Assembly (NCBI RefSeq): GCF_003255815.1
Contig: NC_037668.1
Coordinates: forward strand, 64,313,582 to 64,377,581
DNA: 64,000 nt
DNA from: Theropithecus gelada
Taxonomy: Eukaryota; Chordata; Mammalia; Primates; Cercopithecidae
Reading direction: 5' to 3'
Positions 21,095 to 32,169 of the stretch are shown here, piece by piece. The position numbers were made by a program, and so were the translations under genes. The notes beneath the pieces are model-generated. The model did not search any database. It worked only from the letters and a program-made list of their open reading frames with translations, and was not told where the DNA came from. How positions within the stretch are numbered: the first letter of the stretch is position 1; each line of letters begins with the position of its first letter.

Positions 21095-22445
21095 GAGGCC
21101 TTACCGTCTCCTGCCCACCCAGTCATGCCATGCCCTGCTACTCAGCTGCTGTCCCCAGCCTCCCCAGAGAGGCCTCCATACAGTGGCCAGAGCGATTACT
21201 CTTAAAAGCAAATATGACCATGTTAACCATCTTGCTTAGAACCTTGGCAGGCTCCCTACTCTCCAATGGGCTTTATCCAGAATGCATTGTGTGGCGTTCA
21301 GGTTTGTTTCCAAATTGACCTCAGTTGACCTTTCCAGCGTTATCTCCAGCCACCTCCCACCCTCGCCCCACCAGGCTTTCCAGGCTTCAGCAAACCCTCA
21401 TGGTCACACGGGGCCCCTAGGTCACATTATATGTGTTCAGGCCTTTTCTTTGCTATTCCCTCAGCCTAAAATGCTCTTGTCTGTCTTCGTTTCTTGGGAA
21501 ATCCTGGCTTCCTCCTGGAACAAGCTGCTCCTGCAGCCTTCCCATCAGAGTTAATGGTGCTGCTCCCTTCTGGTTGTTCAGCTCCAAACCTTGGTGTCAT
21601 CCTTTTCTCCTCTTTCTTTCAGCCCCTGGGTCCCTGTATCTGACCTGTCACCAAATCCTGCTGGCTCTCACTTCTAAAGATAGCAAGACTGTGACTGTTT
21701 CCCAGCACCCACTTCCTGGAGCGTGCCTGGATTCTTGCAGCCAATACAGAGTGCGATGCAGGTACATTGCCACTGTGGGCACTTGGAGCTTAATTCTGCT
21801 GGCCACAACGTAGAACATGTCTGGAAATTGTCCCAGTCAAGGGGCAAAGAAACTGGGGTGTTTTTTCACCAGCTTGCCTCAGTCATTGGCTGTCACTCAC
21901 TCTGAGCACTTCCACCCGGCCCTGTGTATGGTTGGAGCATGATCCCTCCACCAGCCAGCTGGTCACTGGGGTTGGCAGTGAGCTGGGGGAACATGGACGG
22001 GGCCCTGGCCACAGCTGCTCTATTGCAGGATAGGTCCCTTCTGCATCTGGCGTGTCTTCTCTGGGCACCCGTGCCCTGATGCTTGCATCTTCCAGCCTGT
22101 CTATCACCCCCATCGCATCGGCTCCACTCCCACAGCTCTGTTCCCCTCTCTCTGGCCTGTTCCCCGCACAGCCCAGTGTTGCCATCCCTGATGTCTCCCA
22201 TCCAGTTCCCCAGCAAGTTTTTCAGCTCCTGTCTCCGCTCACTCCAGGCCATCTCTTTCCCCTCACGGCTGCCAGCACGAGCTTTCAAAACTCCCCTGTT
22301 GCAGCACTTCTCACACTGCACAAGTGTTGTCATGTTGACACGACCTGCTCACCAGTTGATGTCCTCTGTAGACTGAGCTCAGGAGGGTGAGATCTGAGGA
22401 TCCTGTCCCAGTCACTTAGTAGGTGCTCAGTAAATGTTGATTGCA
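21095..22445 (+). mobile_element. L2 LINE fragments
   Basis: At least two decayed L2 pieces. 21190-21560 carries CAGAGCGATTACTCTTAAAA, CCTCCCACCCTCGCCCC and CAGGCCTTTTCTTTGCTATT. 21575-21700 carries CAAACCTTGGTGTCATCC and CACCAAATCCTGCTGGCTCT, which lies upstream in L2, so it is a second copy. 22380-22445 shows an L2 end (TAGTAGGTGCTCAGTAAATG). No intact reverse transcriptase frame. Confidence 0.75.
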
Positions 22446-23005
22446 CTGAACTGGCAATGCGCATTCAATCACGTCTCTCCCCTGCTTAACAGCCTTCACT
22501 GGCTCCCCAGTGTCTTGAGTGGAGAGCCCAAGCTCCTCAGTCTGATGTACAAGGTCCAGCATGGCCTGTTCCTGCTGACCTCTCCAGATTCGTGTTCCAG
22601 AATGTTCTCTCCCAGGCCTCCATCTGCCCATGCAGGAGCCTCGTGCATTCCTTCCTTTCCTTGATTCTAGCAGGGTAACAGACCCAGGGTCTGCAGGGGT
22701 GAAGCGGTCTGGGTGTATGGCAGCAGGGAATGATGGTGACTACAGCAAACTACTGAGAGCTCATGTCACACCTACCAATGTTTATGTTCCAATGCTTAGA
22801 AAACTTGGTCCTTGTCAACCCAGCCAGGCTCTGCCCATGCAGCCTGCTTTGTTGGCAGTACCCTCCTCCTGCCTTCCTCTTGTGAAATCTAGCTCCTCCT
22901 TCAGAGTCCAGTTCCAGTGTCACCACCTCCATGAAGTCTGCAAGGATTTTCCAGCTGGAAGGACTCTGTCTACTCTGTGCTGTCACAACCTTTGGAATGT
23001 GTGTT
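22446..23005 (+). mobile_element. L2 LINE fragments
   Basis: 22460-22680: CAATCACGTCTCTCCCCTGC, CACTGGCTCCCCAGTG and AAGGTCCAGCATGGCCTG. 22860-23000: AGAGTCCAGTTCCAGTGTCA, CTCCATGAAGTCTGC. The intervening 22690-22850 is unassigned. Confidence 0.7.
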
Positions 23006-23011
23006 CCTTTT

Positions 23012-23665
23012 TAAAAAATTGAGCACTTATCCTGTATAAAGCCTCATCCAGGGGACTTCTACATACTTTATCTCATTTAATATATATTTTCATTTAATAT
23101 TTTTGTGACTGACACATTTAACACATACACAAAAAGTACCTAATATGTAAATGTACAATATAACAAGTAATGATAATGCAACTCTCCATGTAAACACCAC
23201 CTAGGTCAAGAAATAGAACTTGGCCTGGTGTGGTGGTTCACACCTGTAATCCCAGCACTTTGGGAGGCCTCAATGGGAGGATCACTTGAGGTCAGGAGTT
23301 TGAGAACAGCCTGGCCAACATGGCGAAACCCCGTCTCTACAGAAAATAAAAAACTAGCCTGGCGTGGTGGCACATGCCTGTAGTCCCAGCTACTTGGGAG
23401 GCTGAGGCAGGAGAATTGCTTGGACCTGGGAGATGGAGGTTGCAGTGAGCTGAGATCACACCACTGCACTCCAGCCTGGGTGATAGAGCAAGACTCTCAA
23501 AGAAAAAAAAAAAAAAAAAAAAAAGAACTTATTTGATTGATGAGGAAACATGGGCCCCAGACAGGTTAAGTGATTGCCCCTGGTTACACAGCCAGTTAGA
23601 GGGAGAACTGGGATTTGAACTTGAGAATGTCTGACCCAGGTGCATGATTTTTATCACATCACAGC
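23012..23665 (-). mobile_element. MIR SINE, interrupted
   Basis: 23012-23090 (TTGAGCACTTATCCTGTATA) and 23530-23665 (TGATGAGGAAACATGGGCCC, TTACACAGCCAGTTAGAGG) are two halves of one antisense MIR. Between them lie an L1-like scrap (about 23100-23220, CACCACCTAGGTCAAGAAAT) and an AluS. Confidence 0.75.
23222..23524 (+). mobile_element. AluS, full length
   Basis: Sense Alu starting GGCCTGGTGTGGTGG with a 22-nt A-tail. AGAACTT flanks both sides. Confidence 0.93.
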
Positions 23666-23681
23666 TATCTCACTCATGACT

Positions 23682-23868
23682 AGAGTGCCAGATTTATAAA
23701 TAAAAATACAGGATGCTCAGTTTAATGTGAAGTATAGATTCATAATGAATAATTTTTAGCATAATTATATCCCAAATACTGCATGGGGCATACTTATCCC
23801 AGAAAGTTATTTGTTGTTTTTCTGAAATTCAAATTTAACTGAATGTCCTGTATTTTAGCTATCAACCT
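23682..23868. mobile_element. Palindromic nonautonomous DNA transposon (MER53-like)
   Basis: A long imperfect palindrome: the left arm has AAAAATACAGGATGCTCAGT and the right arm ends AACTGAATGTCCTGTATTTT, with TAATTTTTAGCATAATTATA near the centre. Fits a hairpin-like nonautonomous transposon; MER53 is my best guess for the family. Confidence 0.65.
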
Positions 23869-24148
23869 TATGGCCCACATTGTGGGCTTGGTCTTTCTTG
23901 TGTGGTGGTCATTTGAGTCTGTACTTCTCCTTTCTCTTCTGAGGCTCTTACAGGGCAGACCTGTCTTGTTTATGTCTGAGTTTCCCATGTACACCACAGG
24001 ACAGGCTCAGGGCATGCTCAGTAAATGCTGCTTGTATGGATTTGACACAAATTCTTTATCTCTAAGTAAGATTCTGGGGCAGTTTCTGTTGAACTCGGCC
24101 CTGCCTTCTAGCTTCACAGATCTTGGATGTTTTAGAGAAAGGGGATGA

Positions 24149-24463
24149 GGCTGGGTACAGTGGCTCACGCCTGTAATCTCAGCACTTTGGGAGCCTGAGG
24201 TGGGCAGATCCCTTGAGCCCAGAAGTTCGAGACCAGCCTGGGCAACATAGCGAGACCTGGTCTCTATAAAAAATATGAAAAATTAGCCGGTACTGGTGGT
24301 GCATGCCTATAGTCCCTCAGGAGATTGAGGTGGGAGGATTGCTTGAGCCGGGGCAGGCAAGGCTGCAGTGAACCGTGATTGTGCCGCTGCACTTCAGCCT
24401 GAGCAACAGAGCAAGATTCTGTCTCAAAATTAAATTAAATCAAATTAAAATTCAATTAAAAAA
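24149..24463 (+). mobile_element. AluJ, full length
   Basis: Sense Alu with J-type words (GATCCCTTGAGCCCAGAAGT) and an unusual tail of TTAAA/TCAAA units (24427-24463). Confidence 0.92.
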
Positions 24464-24639
24464 GAGAAACGAGATGAAAAGCAGTTGAGTCTTTCCATCT
24501 CTTCCACTTTGACCCCTGTCCTAGCCCTGGCTGTCTGCTCCTGAGACTCAAGCTCACCCTCTGAGGACCAGCTGGGGTGGTGGGATCTGGGGTTCCTGAT
24601 CTGAATGAGGCCCTCTACCCCAGGAGCACTGAGGGTCTT

Positions 24640-24735
24640 AGGTGAGGAGTATTGTTCCCATTACGTAGATGAGAAAACTGAGGGTCAGCAGGGCTAAGTG
24701 ATTTGCCAGAGGTCACATGGCTGGTTCGTTTGTAT
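24640..24735 (-). mobile_element. MIR SINE fragment
   Basis: TTCCCATTACGTAGATGAGA, AACTGAGGGTCAGCAGG and GTGATTTGCCAGAGGTCACA are antisense MIR. Confidence 0.8.
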
Positions 24736-26439
24736 TTATTTATATTCGAATGGGATTTTGACAGCTTGGTGGAAGTGGGGTTTAGTTCTAGGTCTTTCTG
24801 ACTATTGTTCTGTCTAGTTCCCTCTCCTGCCCCAGGACTGTGGATTCCCAGTCTCCAGGGCTCTTCCTGGAGAGAGAAATGAGCCTTGGGCTGGTGGTGC
24901 TTGGGATAGGGAAAGTTGGAGGCTGTTCCCACAGACCTCAGCAGGGAAGGTCTAGGGACACTGGGCTGCTCTCAGTCACAGACGCTCCTGGGTAGGCACT
25001 CCAGGGGCCTAACTGCCCCCACCCATGCGCTTCGGGGTAGGCAAGGGGGTGGGCTGGCTAGGGGTTGGCTTCTTTGCTGTTGATGTTTCAGGGCAGACCC
25101 CAGGCTCAGGTTGTTGTCATTGCTTCAGTCTTATTTCACCTCATTAGCCAAAAAAACCAAGTCATTGATCAGCTTCCACTTACTGTGTAGCTGGGCTGAT
25201 TGCAACCAAGTCATTGCTGTTTGGCTTTGAAGCTCTGCTGGAGCTGGCAGCCTCAGGGCCCTCTGTCTGCTTCCTGGGACATGCTCAGGGCCTTGGGCAC
25301 GCACCAGTTCCAGCCCTGGTGTCAATCTCAGGCCCAGCTCCAAAGTCACCTCAACCCAGTTCCATCCCCAGCCCCAGGCCCAGTCCATCTCTAGCCTCTG
25401 GGGGTCTGATGGCTCCAGGATCTCTGGTCACAGTAGCCTAAGAACCCTGGGCTCACTTTCTCTGGGTTCATCTGAGGACTCACTCTGCCTCCTCAGTTCC
25501 ACCACACAGCAGCCAAGTCTGCAAACAGGAGACTGCCGACTCCTGTGTCATCCCTGCAAGGGTCCGCCCGTGCACGCTGAGACTTCCAGCCAGCTCTACC
25601 AGGGTGCTTTCAGATTCCCAGCCTTCTCTGCGGGCTGAGGGGCTGGAGCTGGCCCAGGCATCCTCCTGGTATGAAGGTCACCTCTCATCGGCAGCAGCCT
25701 GCCTTGTGATGTTGCCCCGAGGACCAGGGCAGCACCGGTGCCTGGGTGGTGTGTGGGTGAGGATGCGAAGACCTGAATGTGTGCACATCTATGTCGTGTC
25801 TGCATGTGCTTCTGCACCTGTGCTGCTCAGTGCACACCTGGGCTCCTGTCCACTCCTGAGTCCTAGCCATAGGAGGGACACACACAGTCTCTAGGGAGAC
25901 TGGAGTATGCCCAGAGAAGAGGTGACTTGGGGTGGGAGGGATTCATCGTGGAGGGAGCAGAGAGGGAAGATGCTGGGCACGGTGGAGGGCAGGCTTGGTG
26001 GTCACCGAGCTGTACCAGCTCTGAGTACAGAGGGCAGTTCTCTTTACCCAGCTCAGGGTTGTGGGCGGGGATAAGGTGTGTCCTGGGCTGAGACCACTGC
26101 GGCCTCCCATCTTGAGCTGTCCCCTGGTAACCAGAAGCCATGAAATGAGGTGTTTCAGTTCCCTGAGCCAGAAATGGGCAAACCACAGGGAGGTGATTTG
26201 CTTTTGAGATACAGCTGTTCCAGCCACAGGCTATGCACCTGAGCAGCCACTTCTCCCCGCCCTACCCAAAATGCTGCCTGGCCTGACCCAGGGAGGCCTG
26301 GGCAGGCTTGGGCACACAGCCCCCTGCTCATCCCCAAGCCCTGGGAAAGAGAGGACAGGTACACCATCCCATCCCCCAGCTCCCACAGACCTGAGCACCC
26401 TGTGGCCTCCCACGGCCTCGGCAGCCCCCACCTCAGGGC
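24736..26439. other. Unique GC-moderate sequence
   Basis: No transposon recognised across 1.7 kb. Overlapping frames on both strands (60-107 codons) lack domains. 25285-25400 is rich in CAGCCC/CCAGGCCC words. 25755-25840 is loosely GT-rich. Confidence 0.45.
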
Positions 26440-26870
26440 ATCAGCACGTCACTTCTATCCACTCAGACAATGGGTATTTATTAAGCACTTTCTTTGATTT
26501 AGGTCTTTTTCTGGGTGCTGGAGAACATAGCATATAAAAACCCTTGTACTCCTAGAGCCATCATTCTGGGAGGCGGGGGAGATGGACTACAAAAATTAAT
26601 AAGTAAAATAGAGAATATGTGAGATGTGACAAGTTTCATGAAGAAAAATGAAGCTGGGATGCAGAGTAGGGAGTGTTAAGGGTTGCAACTTTAATTAGCA
26701 AGGCCCAGGGAAGAGATGTGAGCCAGGACTCAAAGGAGGAGTTGGGGGGAGTTGTGCAGGTTCCTAGGGGAGGAGAGGACTAGGCGGGTGCTGGTGGACT
26801 CCCCTGACTTGAGGGCACATGGTGAGGTGAGACTCCTCTGTCAGGGGTTTAGAGCTGGGGAGTGAGTGAT
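26440..26870 (-). mobile_element. L2 LINE 3' end, antisense
   Basis: ATGGGTATTTATTAAGCACT, GGTGCTGGAGAACATAGCAT, GTTTCATGAAGAAAAATGAA and CAAGGCCCAGGGAAGAGATG follow the reverse complement of L2. Confidence 0.75.
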
Positions 26871-26894
26871 AAAATCAAAGACCGACAGATTCAG

Positions 26895-27128
26895 CGTCTC
26901 ACCACCATGTACTGAGCGATGTTACCTGCCCTAATCTTTTCCAAACATCTCCGTAATGCTGTCTCAAGAATTTCATGATAACCCTGGGAGGTCCGGAGTA
27001 GGATTATTCCAGTTGAGTAGATGAGGGAACTGAGGCTCGAGGAGGTCACATGTCTGTTCGGGGTGACACAGACAGAGCCTTGATTGGAATCCAGATGGTC
27101 AGACCCCTAATCCTATGCTCTTAATACC
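26895..27128 (-). mobile_element. MIR SINE
   Basis: CCATGTACTGAGCGATGTTA, GTAGATGAGGGAACTGAGGC, GGTGACACAGACAGAGCC and CTAATCCTATGCTCTTAATA are antisense MIR, near full length. Confidence 0.85.
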
Positions 27129-27342
27129 CCATGGTCTCTTGAAAATGGGAATAAAAGAGCTACCATTTCTTACATCTTGGGCTGCTTGGAGTCTCTGTGG
27201 GTCCACACCAAAGTCTGTCTACCATCTTGCCACCCCCCAAAAGTCTTTCCTGGTTGAGCCTTTGATACCTGGTGGCTGCCTGTCTGTCTGCCCAGTCCTG
27301 ACATCAAATGGCTCCTTGGCCCTATTTTCCTACTTGCCTCCT

Positions 27343-27718
27343 GTAATGGGCTGAATTGTGGCCTCTCGCCAACCAAATTCACACGTTGAAGTCCTAACTG
27401 CAGAATGTGACTGTATTTGGGGACAGGGTCTTTAAAGTGATTGTTATAGTAAAATGAGCTCATTAGGGTGGGCCCTAATCCGGTGTGTCTGGAGACCCTG
27501 TAAGAAGGGGAGATTAGAATGCAGACACCTACAAAAGGAAGGCCTTGTGAAGACACAGGGAGAAGATGGCTCTTCAGAAGCCCGGGAGACAGGCCTCAGA
27601 AGAAGCCAGCCCTACCCACACCTTGATCTTGGGCTTTCATCCTCCGGAACTGTGAGAAAATAAATGTCTGTTGTTTAAGTCTGTGATACTGTGTTATGGC
27701 AGCCCTAGCAAACTAAGA
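27343..27718 (+). mobile_element. MLT1-type MaLR LTR
   Basis: Starts TGTAATGGGCTGAATTGTGG and ends CAGCCCTAGCAAACTAAGAC. Internal words are AACTGCAGAATGTGACTGTA, GGGTGGGCCCTAATCC, CACCTTGATCTTGGGC, and GAACTGTGAGAAAATAAATG, which holds the LTR polyadenylation signal. A solo LTR with no internal retroviral sequence beside it. Confidence 0.9.
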
Positions 27719-28574
27719 CACTGCCTTCTGCCTTTCTCAAACCCCTGCTCTGGATGGAAGGGCAATGCCTGCTGGGCTCCCGCCCCAAAGCCAGAAGCAC
27801 AGCAAGCCCCCACCTCTGTGTTACCGGCCCTGGCCCCAGGGAATAGAGGTCAAGCCTTGCTGACATCCCATCCACCGACAGCCCGTCGAAGTAGCATTCC
27901 CCCAACTGACACTCCAATATGCAGCTCTTCCACCACGCTGCCCTTCTGACACACAGGCGTTCTGCCACCCTGTCATTCTGATGTGTCAGCCGTCCGCCTC
28001 GCTCACATTTTGCCACAGCAAAATTCCATGGAACTGACATGGAGAAACATAGACTTTGGCCGCAGCCGCATCCTGCCACGCTGCGTCTTGCCCCCCGGAT
28101 GCTCTTGGGGCTTGAATATACCGACCCCTCCACATGCTGACCTTCCTGTTGGAACGTCAGGGTTGGTCAACCCTTCCATTTCACTGGCTAATGAGCATAT
28201 TGTTCATTTCTCTCTTTCTCCGTGTGTCACTAACATGTTCCAGCCGCCTGCCCACCACCCCATAATCCGTTCTGCTTGTCCTCACTGTAGCCCTCTGCAC
28301 TGACCTTGCCCTGTCCTGCTCCCACCCCCTCAGGCCATGTCTCCACTCCTTCCCCCTACATGCTCCCGTGAGGCCCCAGTGCACTAGACAGACTTCAGGC
28401 TGCTCACACCACCTTCTGGAGAAGCACTCACCCCCATCGCCTGCAGAGGGCCACAGGAGCTGCCTCGGCTCACAACCAGCCATAAATGGGCACTTTATGT
28501 AAGAGACGCCTTTCCATAGTTTGGTCATGACCCATTGAATTGCTTTTAGTCACAATGCATCTGACACCAAATGC
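27719..28574. other. Unassigned sequence
   Basis: C-rich with more CpG than its surroundings. 27921-28010 contains about three degenerate units of roughly 32-37 bp (TCTTCCACCACGCTG, TTCTGCCACCCTGTC, GTCCGCCTCGCTCAC). A 142-codon minus frame has no recognised domain. Confidence 0.4.
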
Positions 28575-29300
28575 ATGATGTTTTCTAACACCAGCAACCG
28601 ATTCTCCCATTCTCTGGACACCAACTGCGTGTCTAACAATTTAATTCAATTCTGACATTACCTACCAGGAGTTAATGTCAGATCCCACAGGTTAAAGGAC
28701 TCCTTCCTACAAGACTGCCCCACTTCAGATGCCAATTGCAAGTTCTGGTCCTCCTGTACTTCTAACTGGCTATAAATTGGGGGTTTCCTTGACTTCTACC
28801 TCAGGTTTGATCCCTTGCCAGCGTGGCTCACAAAACTCAGAAAGGCATTTCACTTATGTTTACCAGCTGATGATAGAGGATACAGCTCAGGATACAGCAT
28901 CCACATGGAAAAGATGCATGGGGCAAGGTATGGAGGAAAGGAGCATGAAGCTTCCATGCCCAGCAACCTGGATTCTCCAAACCCTGTCATCTAGGGGTTT
29001 CTATGGAGGTATAATTAGGCAGGCATGATTGATTAAATCAGTGGCAGTTAGTGATTAAATTCCCCTCCCCAGAGTTCGGGCGTGGGGTTGGAATTTCCAA
29101 CTTTCTAAGTGTGCTTTGGTCTTTCTGGGAACCAGCCCCATCCTGAAGTTAGCTAGGGGTCTCCAGCCACCAGTCATCTAATTAGCATACAAAAGACACT
29201 CCCTTCACGCTGGAGATTCCTAGGCTTTTGGGAGCTGTGTGCCAAGAACTGTGACAAAGACCTAAGTGTATGTTTTGGTATCATATCCATGCACTTGTGT
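28575..29300 (-). mobile_element. ERV LTR, antisense (MER21-like)
   Basis: On the plus strand: GGACACCAACTGCGTGTC, AATGTCAGATCCCACAGGTT, TTCACTTATGTTTACCAGCT, GGCATGATTGATTAAATCA, GTCATCTAATTAGCATAC and GAGCTGTGTGCCAAGAACTG. About 700 bp and near complete as a solo LTR. The ERVL-type assignment and the MER21 name are from memory. Confidence 0.65.
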
Positions 29301-29439
29301 AATTTCAACAAATCCCCTTTTCCCTGAAGTAAGGAATGAGTCTGTCTGCAGCCACTGAAAGAGCCCCAGAAGCTTCCTTTCTTATACTGACTTTTAATGT
29401 CTCTTTTAGCCTTTTCTCACTGCCCCAATCTACCCCCTG

Positions 29440-29615
29440 CAACCCTGGAATCCTGGATTTTAAACTCAGCTACTCTGTGTATTAGCTGTGTGACCTTCGG
29501 CCAGTTCCATTGCCAGTCTGAGTTTCAGTTTCCTCATCCACAAAACAGAGACAGGAATAGCAGTATCCACTCCACAGGGTTGCTGTGAGACCCCAGTAGG
29601 CTCAGAAAGATGGAG
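29440..29615 (+). mobile_element. MIR SINE
   Basis: TAGCTGTGTGACCTTCGGCC, AGTTTCAGTTTCCTCATCCA and CAGGGTTGCTGTGAGACC. Confidence 0.85.
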
Positions 29616-29617
29616 TC

Positions 29618-29712
29618 ACATGGTCCAGGCCACACAGAGTGGGCAAGAGATCCACAGTGCAAACCCACACCTGTGTGACTGCAGAGTTCATGCCCAGTGA
29701 ACTCTACCTTCA
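29618..29712 (-). mobile_element. MIR SINE fragment
   Basis: CCAGGCCACACAGAGTGGG and GCAGAGTTCATGCCCAGTG resemble antisense MIR; it abuts the sense MIR on its left, forming a convergent pair. Confidence 0.5.
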
Positions 29713-29984
29713 CCCTGAGCTGCTCCATTTTCAAGGTTTGGGGTTCTGTAACCCCCCCCTTTCTGAGCAGAGCTTGTCTCTTACCCTCTCACTCCCTAGA
29801 GATGCCTCTTGGGGACCTACAATCACTGAATGTGCCCCCTGCCCCTAATCAGGGTCCATCAGACTAGGTGTTAGTCTCAAGATTGGCCACACCAATGGTG
29901 TTCTCTCCCGTACCCTAGGATCCCTTGTCTGTTAACCTTTCTGTCCCTGGGTCAACTTGAGGAAGACCTGGAACTGGTGAATAA
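29713..29984. other. Unassigned sequence
   Basis: Nothing recognised. Confidence 0.4.
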
Positions 29985-30170
29985 GCACTGAACTTAGAGT
30001 CAGGTTCAGGGATTCAGGACTGCATGGCCTTGGGCAGCTTGCCTAATGTTTCTGGGCATTTATAGGTGTGGCTGATCATACCTCCCATGCATTAGGTGAG
30101 ATAATGGGTAGAAGATACTTTACAGACTTCAAAGTGTGTGCAGGGGCTGCTGTGGATCCCACATAGTAAC
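29985..30170 (+). mobile_element. MIR SINE
   Basis: ACTTAGAGTCAGGTTCAGGG, GCATGGCCTTGGGCAGCTTG and ATTAGGTGAGATAATGGGTA follow MIR order, decayed. Confidence 0.65.
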
Positions 30171-30364
30171 ACGCTCCACTTCGAGCTGGGTTAGGGCCTG
30201 GACCCCTGAACTGCTCAGGGATCTATCACTCATCTATGAGGGATTCCTTCTCAGAGGGCAAGTGGTTTCATGTCACTGGATCAGGGGCTCCCAGGGGACA
30301 GGCTATGTCTGAGTTATCCTGTATCCGGCCTCATTCTGCACAGGGTCTGACATGGGTCAGCGTA

Positions 30365-30487
30365 GTGTTTGTGGGTTTGAGTTTCAGCTCTGCCACCAAC
30401 TTTCCAACCTCGGACAAATCACATCACCTTTCTGAACCTCTGTTGTTTTGTTTAAATGTATTCTTAGTTTGTTGTGAAGGTCTGTTA
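30365..30487 (+). mobile_element. MIR SINE fragment
   Basis: TTTGAGTTTCAGCTCTGCCA and CACCTTTCTGAACCTCTG. Its right side is cut by the L1 insertion at 30502. Confidence 0.7.
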
Positions 30488-30501
30488 AGAGAGTATACGA
30501 G

Positions 30502-30732
30502 CATAAGTGGGAGCTAAGCTGTGAGGATGCAAAGTCATAAGAATGATACAAGGGACATTGGAGACTCAGGGGGAAAGGGTGGGAAGGGGGTGAGGGATAC
30601 AAGTCTACAAACTGGGTTCAGTGTGTACTGCTCAGAGACAGGTGTGCCAAAATCTCACAAATCACTACTAGAGAACTTACTCATGTAAGCAAATACCACC
30701 TATTTGCCAAAAACCTATGGAAATAAAAAGAA
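30502..30732 (+). mobile_element. Primate L1 (L1P-type) 3' end, 5' truncated
   Basis: Begins ATAAGTGGGAGCTAAGCTGT in the last part of ORF2/3' UTR and ends with AATAAAAAGAAA. Flanks AGAGAGTATACGAG (30488-30501) and AGAGAGTGTATGAG (30733-30746) agree at 12 of 14 positions, supporting target-primed insertion. Its middle departs from common L1PA sequence. Confidence 0.75.
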
Positions 30733-30784
30733 AGAGAGTGTATGAGAGCCATTTATAAATGCTGACTAGTAAAACCCCTTGCCC

Positions 30785-31375
30785 CTGACCTTGCATTTGC
30801 CCCCAGGCCCTCTGACTACCTTACTGGCCTCTGGTCATCAACTACCTTCTCCTTCTTCTCTTCTGGGCATGGCCTAGCCCCCATGCATGTCCTATGTCCT
30901 GTTCCCTCCACCAGTTGAGCCTCCACCCATCAGTACATCTCCAGTCTGTTATTTTTAAAAATTTATTTTATTTATTTCTGTTTTGAGACGGAGTCTTGCT
31001 GTGTCACCCAGGCTGAAGTGCAATGGTGTGATCTCGGCTCACTGCAACCTCCGCCTCCCGGGTTCAAGTGATTCTCTTGACTCAGTCTCCTGAGTAGCTG
31101 GGAGTACAGGCATGTGCCACTGTGCCTGGCTAATTTTTGTATTTTTAGTAGAAATGGGGTTTCACTACATTGGCCAGGCTGGCCTCGAACTCCCAATCTC
31201 AGGTGATCCGCCTGCCTCGGCCTCCCAAAGTGCTGGGATTACAGGCGTGAGCCACCGCGCCTGGCCATGTTTGTATTCTTTGCCTAGAAAACAATTTCCC
31301 TCAAACACAAAGTTTCTTGAACATAGCACCTCCCCCCATACATAGCTTAGCTTTCCTTCAGGGTCAAATTTCTAG
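30785..31375 (+). mobile_element. Probable L2 LINE, split by an Alu
   Basis: 30785-30950 (CCAGGCCCTCTGACTACC, CCTTCTTCTCTTCTGGGC) and 31267-31375 (TTCTTTGCCTAGAAAACAAT) loosely match L2 3' sequence. Low similarity. Confidence 0.4.
30953..31266 (-). mobile_element. AluS, full length
   Basis: Antisense Alu with an AT-mixed tail (TTTATTTTATTTATTTCTG) and left end GCGCCTGGCC. Confidence 0.93.
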
Positions 31376-31394
31376 AAGAAATAGTCTAGAGGTA

Positions 31395-31585
31395 GTTAAT
31401 CACATTCTGGCTTAAGTTGCAGCTGTCTGTGTTGGGCAAGCTCCTTCATTTCTCTGTGTCTCAGATCCCTCGTCGGAAAGTGGGCTATTCTTTACCTTAC
31501 CAGCATGTTAGGAAGATTAAACTAGATCATCCATGCTAAGCACATAGTGCAGTCTGGTACATAGTAAGGGCTAATTAAATAATTA
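31395..31585 (+). mobile_element. MIR SINE
   Basis: GCAGCTGTCTGTGTTGGGCA, CATTTCTCTGTGTCTCAGAT and GCTAAGCACATAGTGCAGTC. Its 3' end is split by the next Alu. Confidence 0.8.
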
Positions 31586-31590
31586 GAGCT

Positions 31591-31884
31591 GGCCGGGCGC
31601 GGTGGCTCACACCTGTAATCCCAGCACTTTGGGAGGCTGAGGCGGGTGGTTCATGAGGTCAGGAGTTCAAGACCAGCCTGGCCAAGATGGTGAAATCCTG
31701 TCTCTACTAAAAATACAAAAATTAGCTGGGTGTGGTGGCGCATGCCTATAATCCCAGCTACTTGGGAGGCTGAGGCAGGAGAATCGCTTGAACCCAGGAG
31801 GTGGAAGTTGCGGTAAGCTGAGATTGTGCCCTTGCACTCCAGCCTGGGCAAAAAGAGTGAAACTCCATAAATAATAATAATAAT
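31591..31884 (+). mobile_element. AluS, full length
   Basis: Sense Alu starting GGCCGGGCGCGGTGGCTC. The tail has become a (TAA)n microsatellite. Perfect 13-bp duplication AATAATTAGAGCT (31578-31590, 31885-31897). Confidence 0.95.
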
Positions 31885-31984
31885 AATAATTAGAGCTAAT
31901 TGAATTGTAAGTTGCTATTATTATTGCTGTTGTTATATCCTTACCTTCCATGTTATCCTCAATCAGCTACAGCTTGACTTTCTC

Positions 31985-32165
31985 CTGCTGCACCCATCAC
32001 CTGACCAAAAACCTCTCTGGTTTGAATCACCAATGACTTTCCAGTGGCTATTCCTCATCTCCCTTTCTCTGCAATATTTGACATCAGTCTGAATCACCAA
32101 TGACTTCCCAATGGCCACTCCCTTCCCAGGCACCCTCCCAGCTTCTCTGCAGTATTTGATATGGT
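31985..32165 (+). mobile_element. L2 LINE fragment with internal tandem duplication
   Basis: GAATCACCAATGACTT occurs at 32025 and again at 32091, each followed by a related stretch ending CTGCA(A/G)TATTTGA. The words match the L2 segment preceding the reverse transcriptase 'aspartate' region. Unit about 66-70 bp. Confidence 0.55.
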
Positions 32166-32169
32166 AGGA

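Noticed and set aside
27343..29300. A retroviral provirus between the MLT1 LTR and the antisense ERV LTR
   Set aside because: The two LTRs are from different families and opposite orientations, and the 0.85 kb between them shows no gag, pol or env similarity that I can see.
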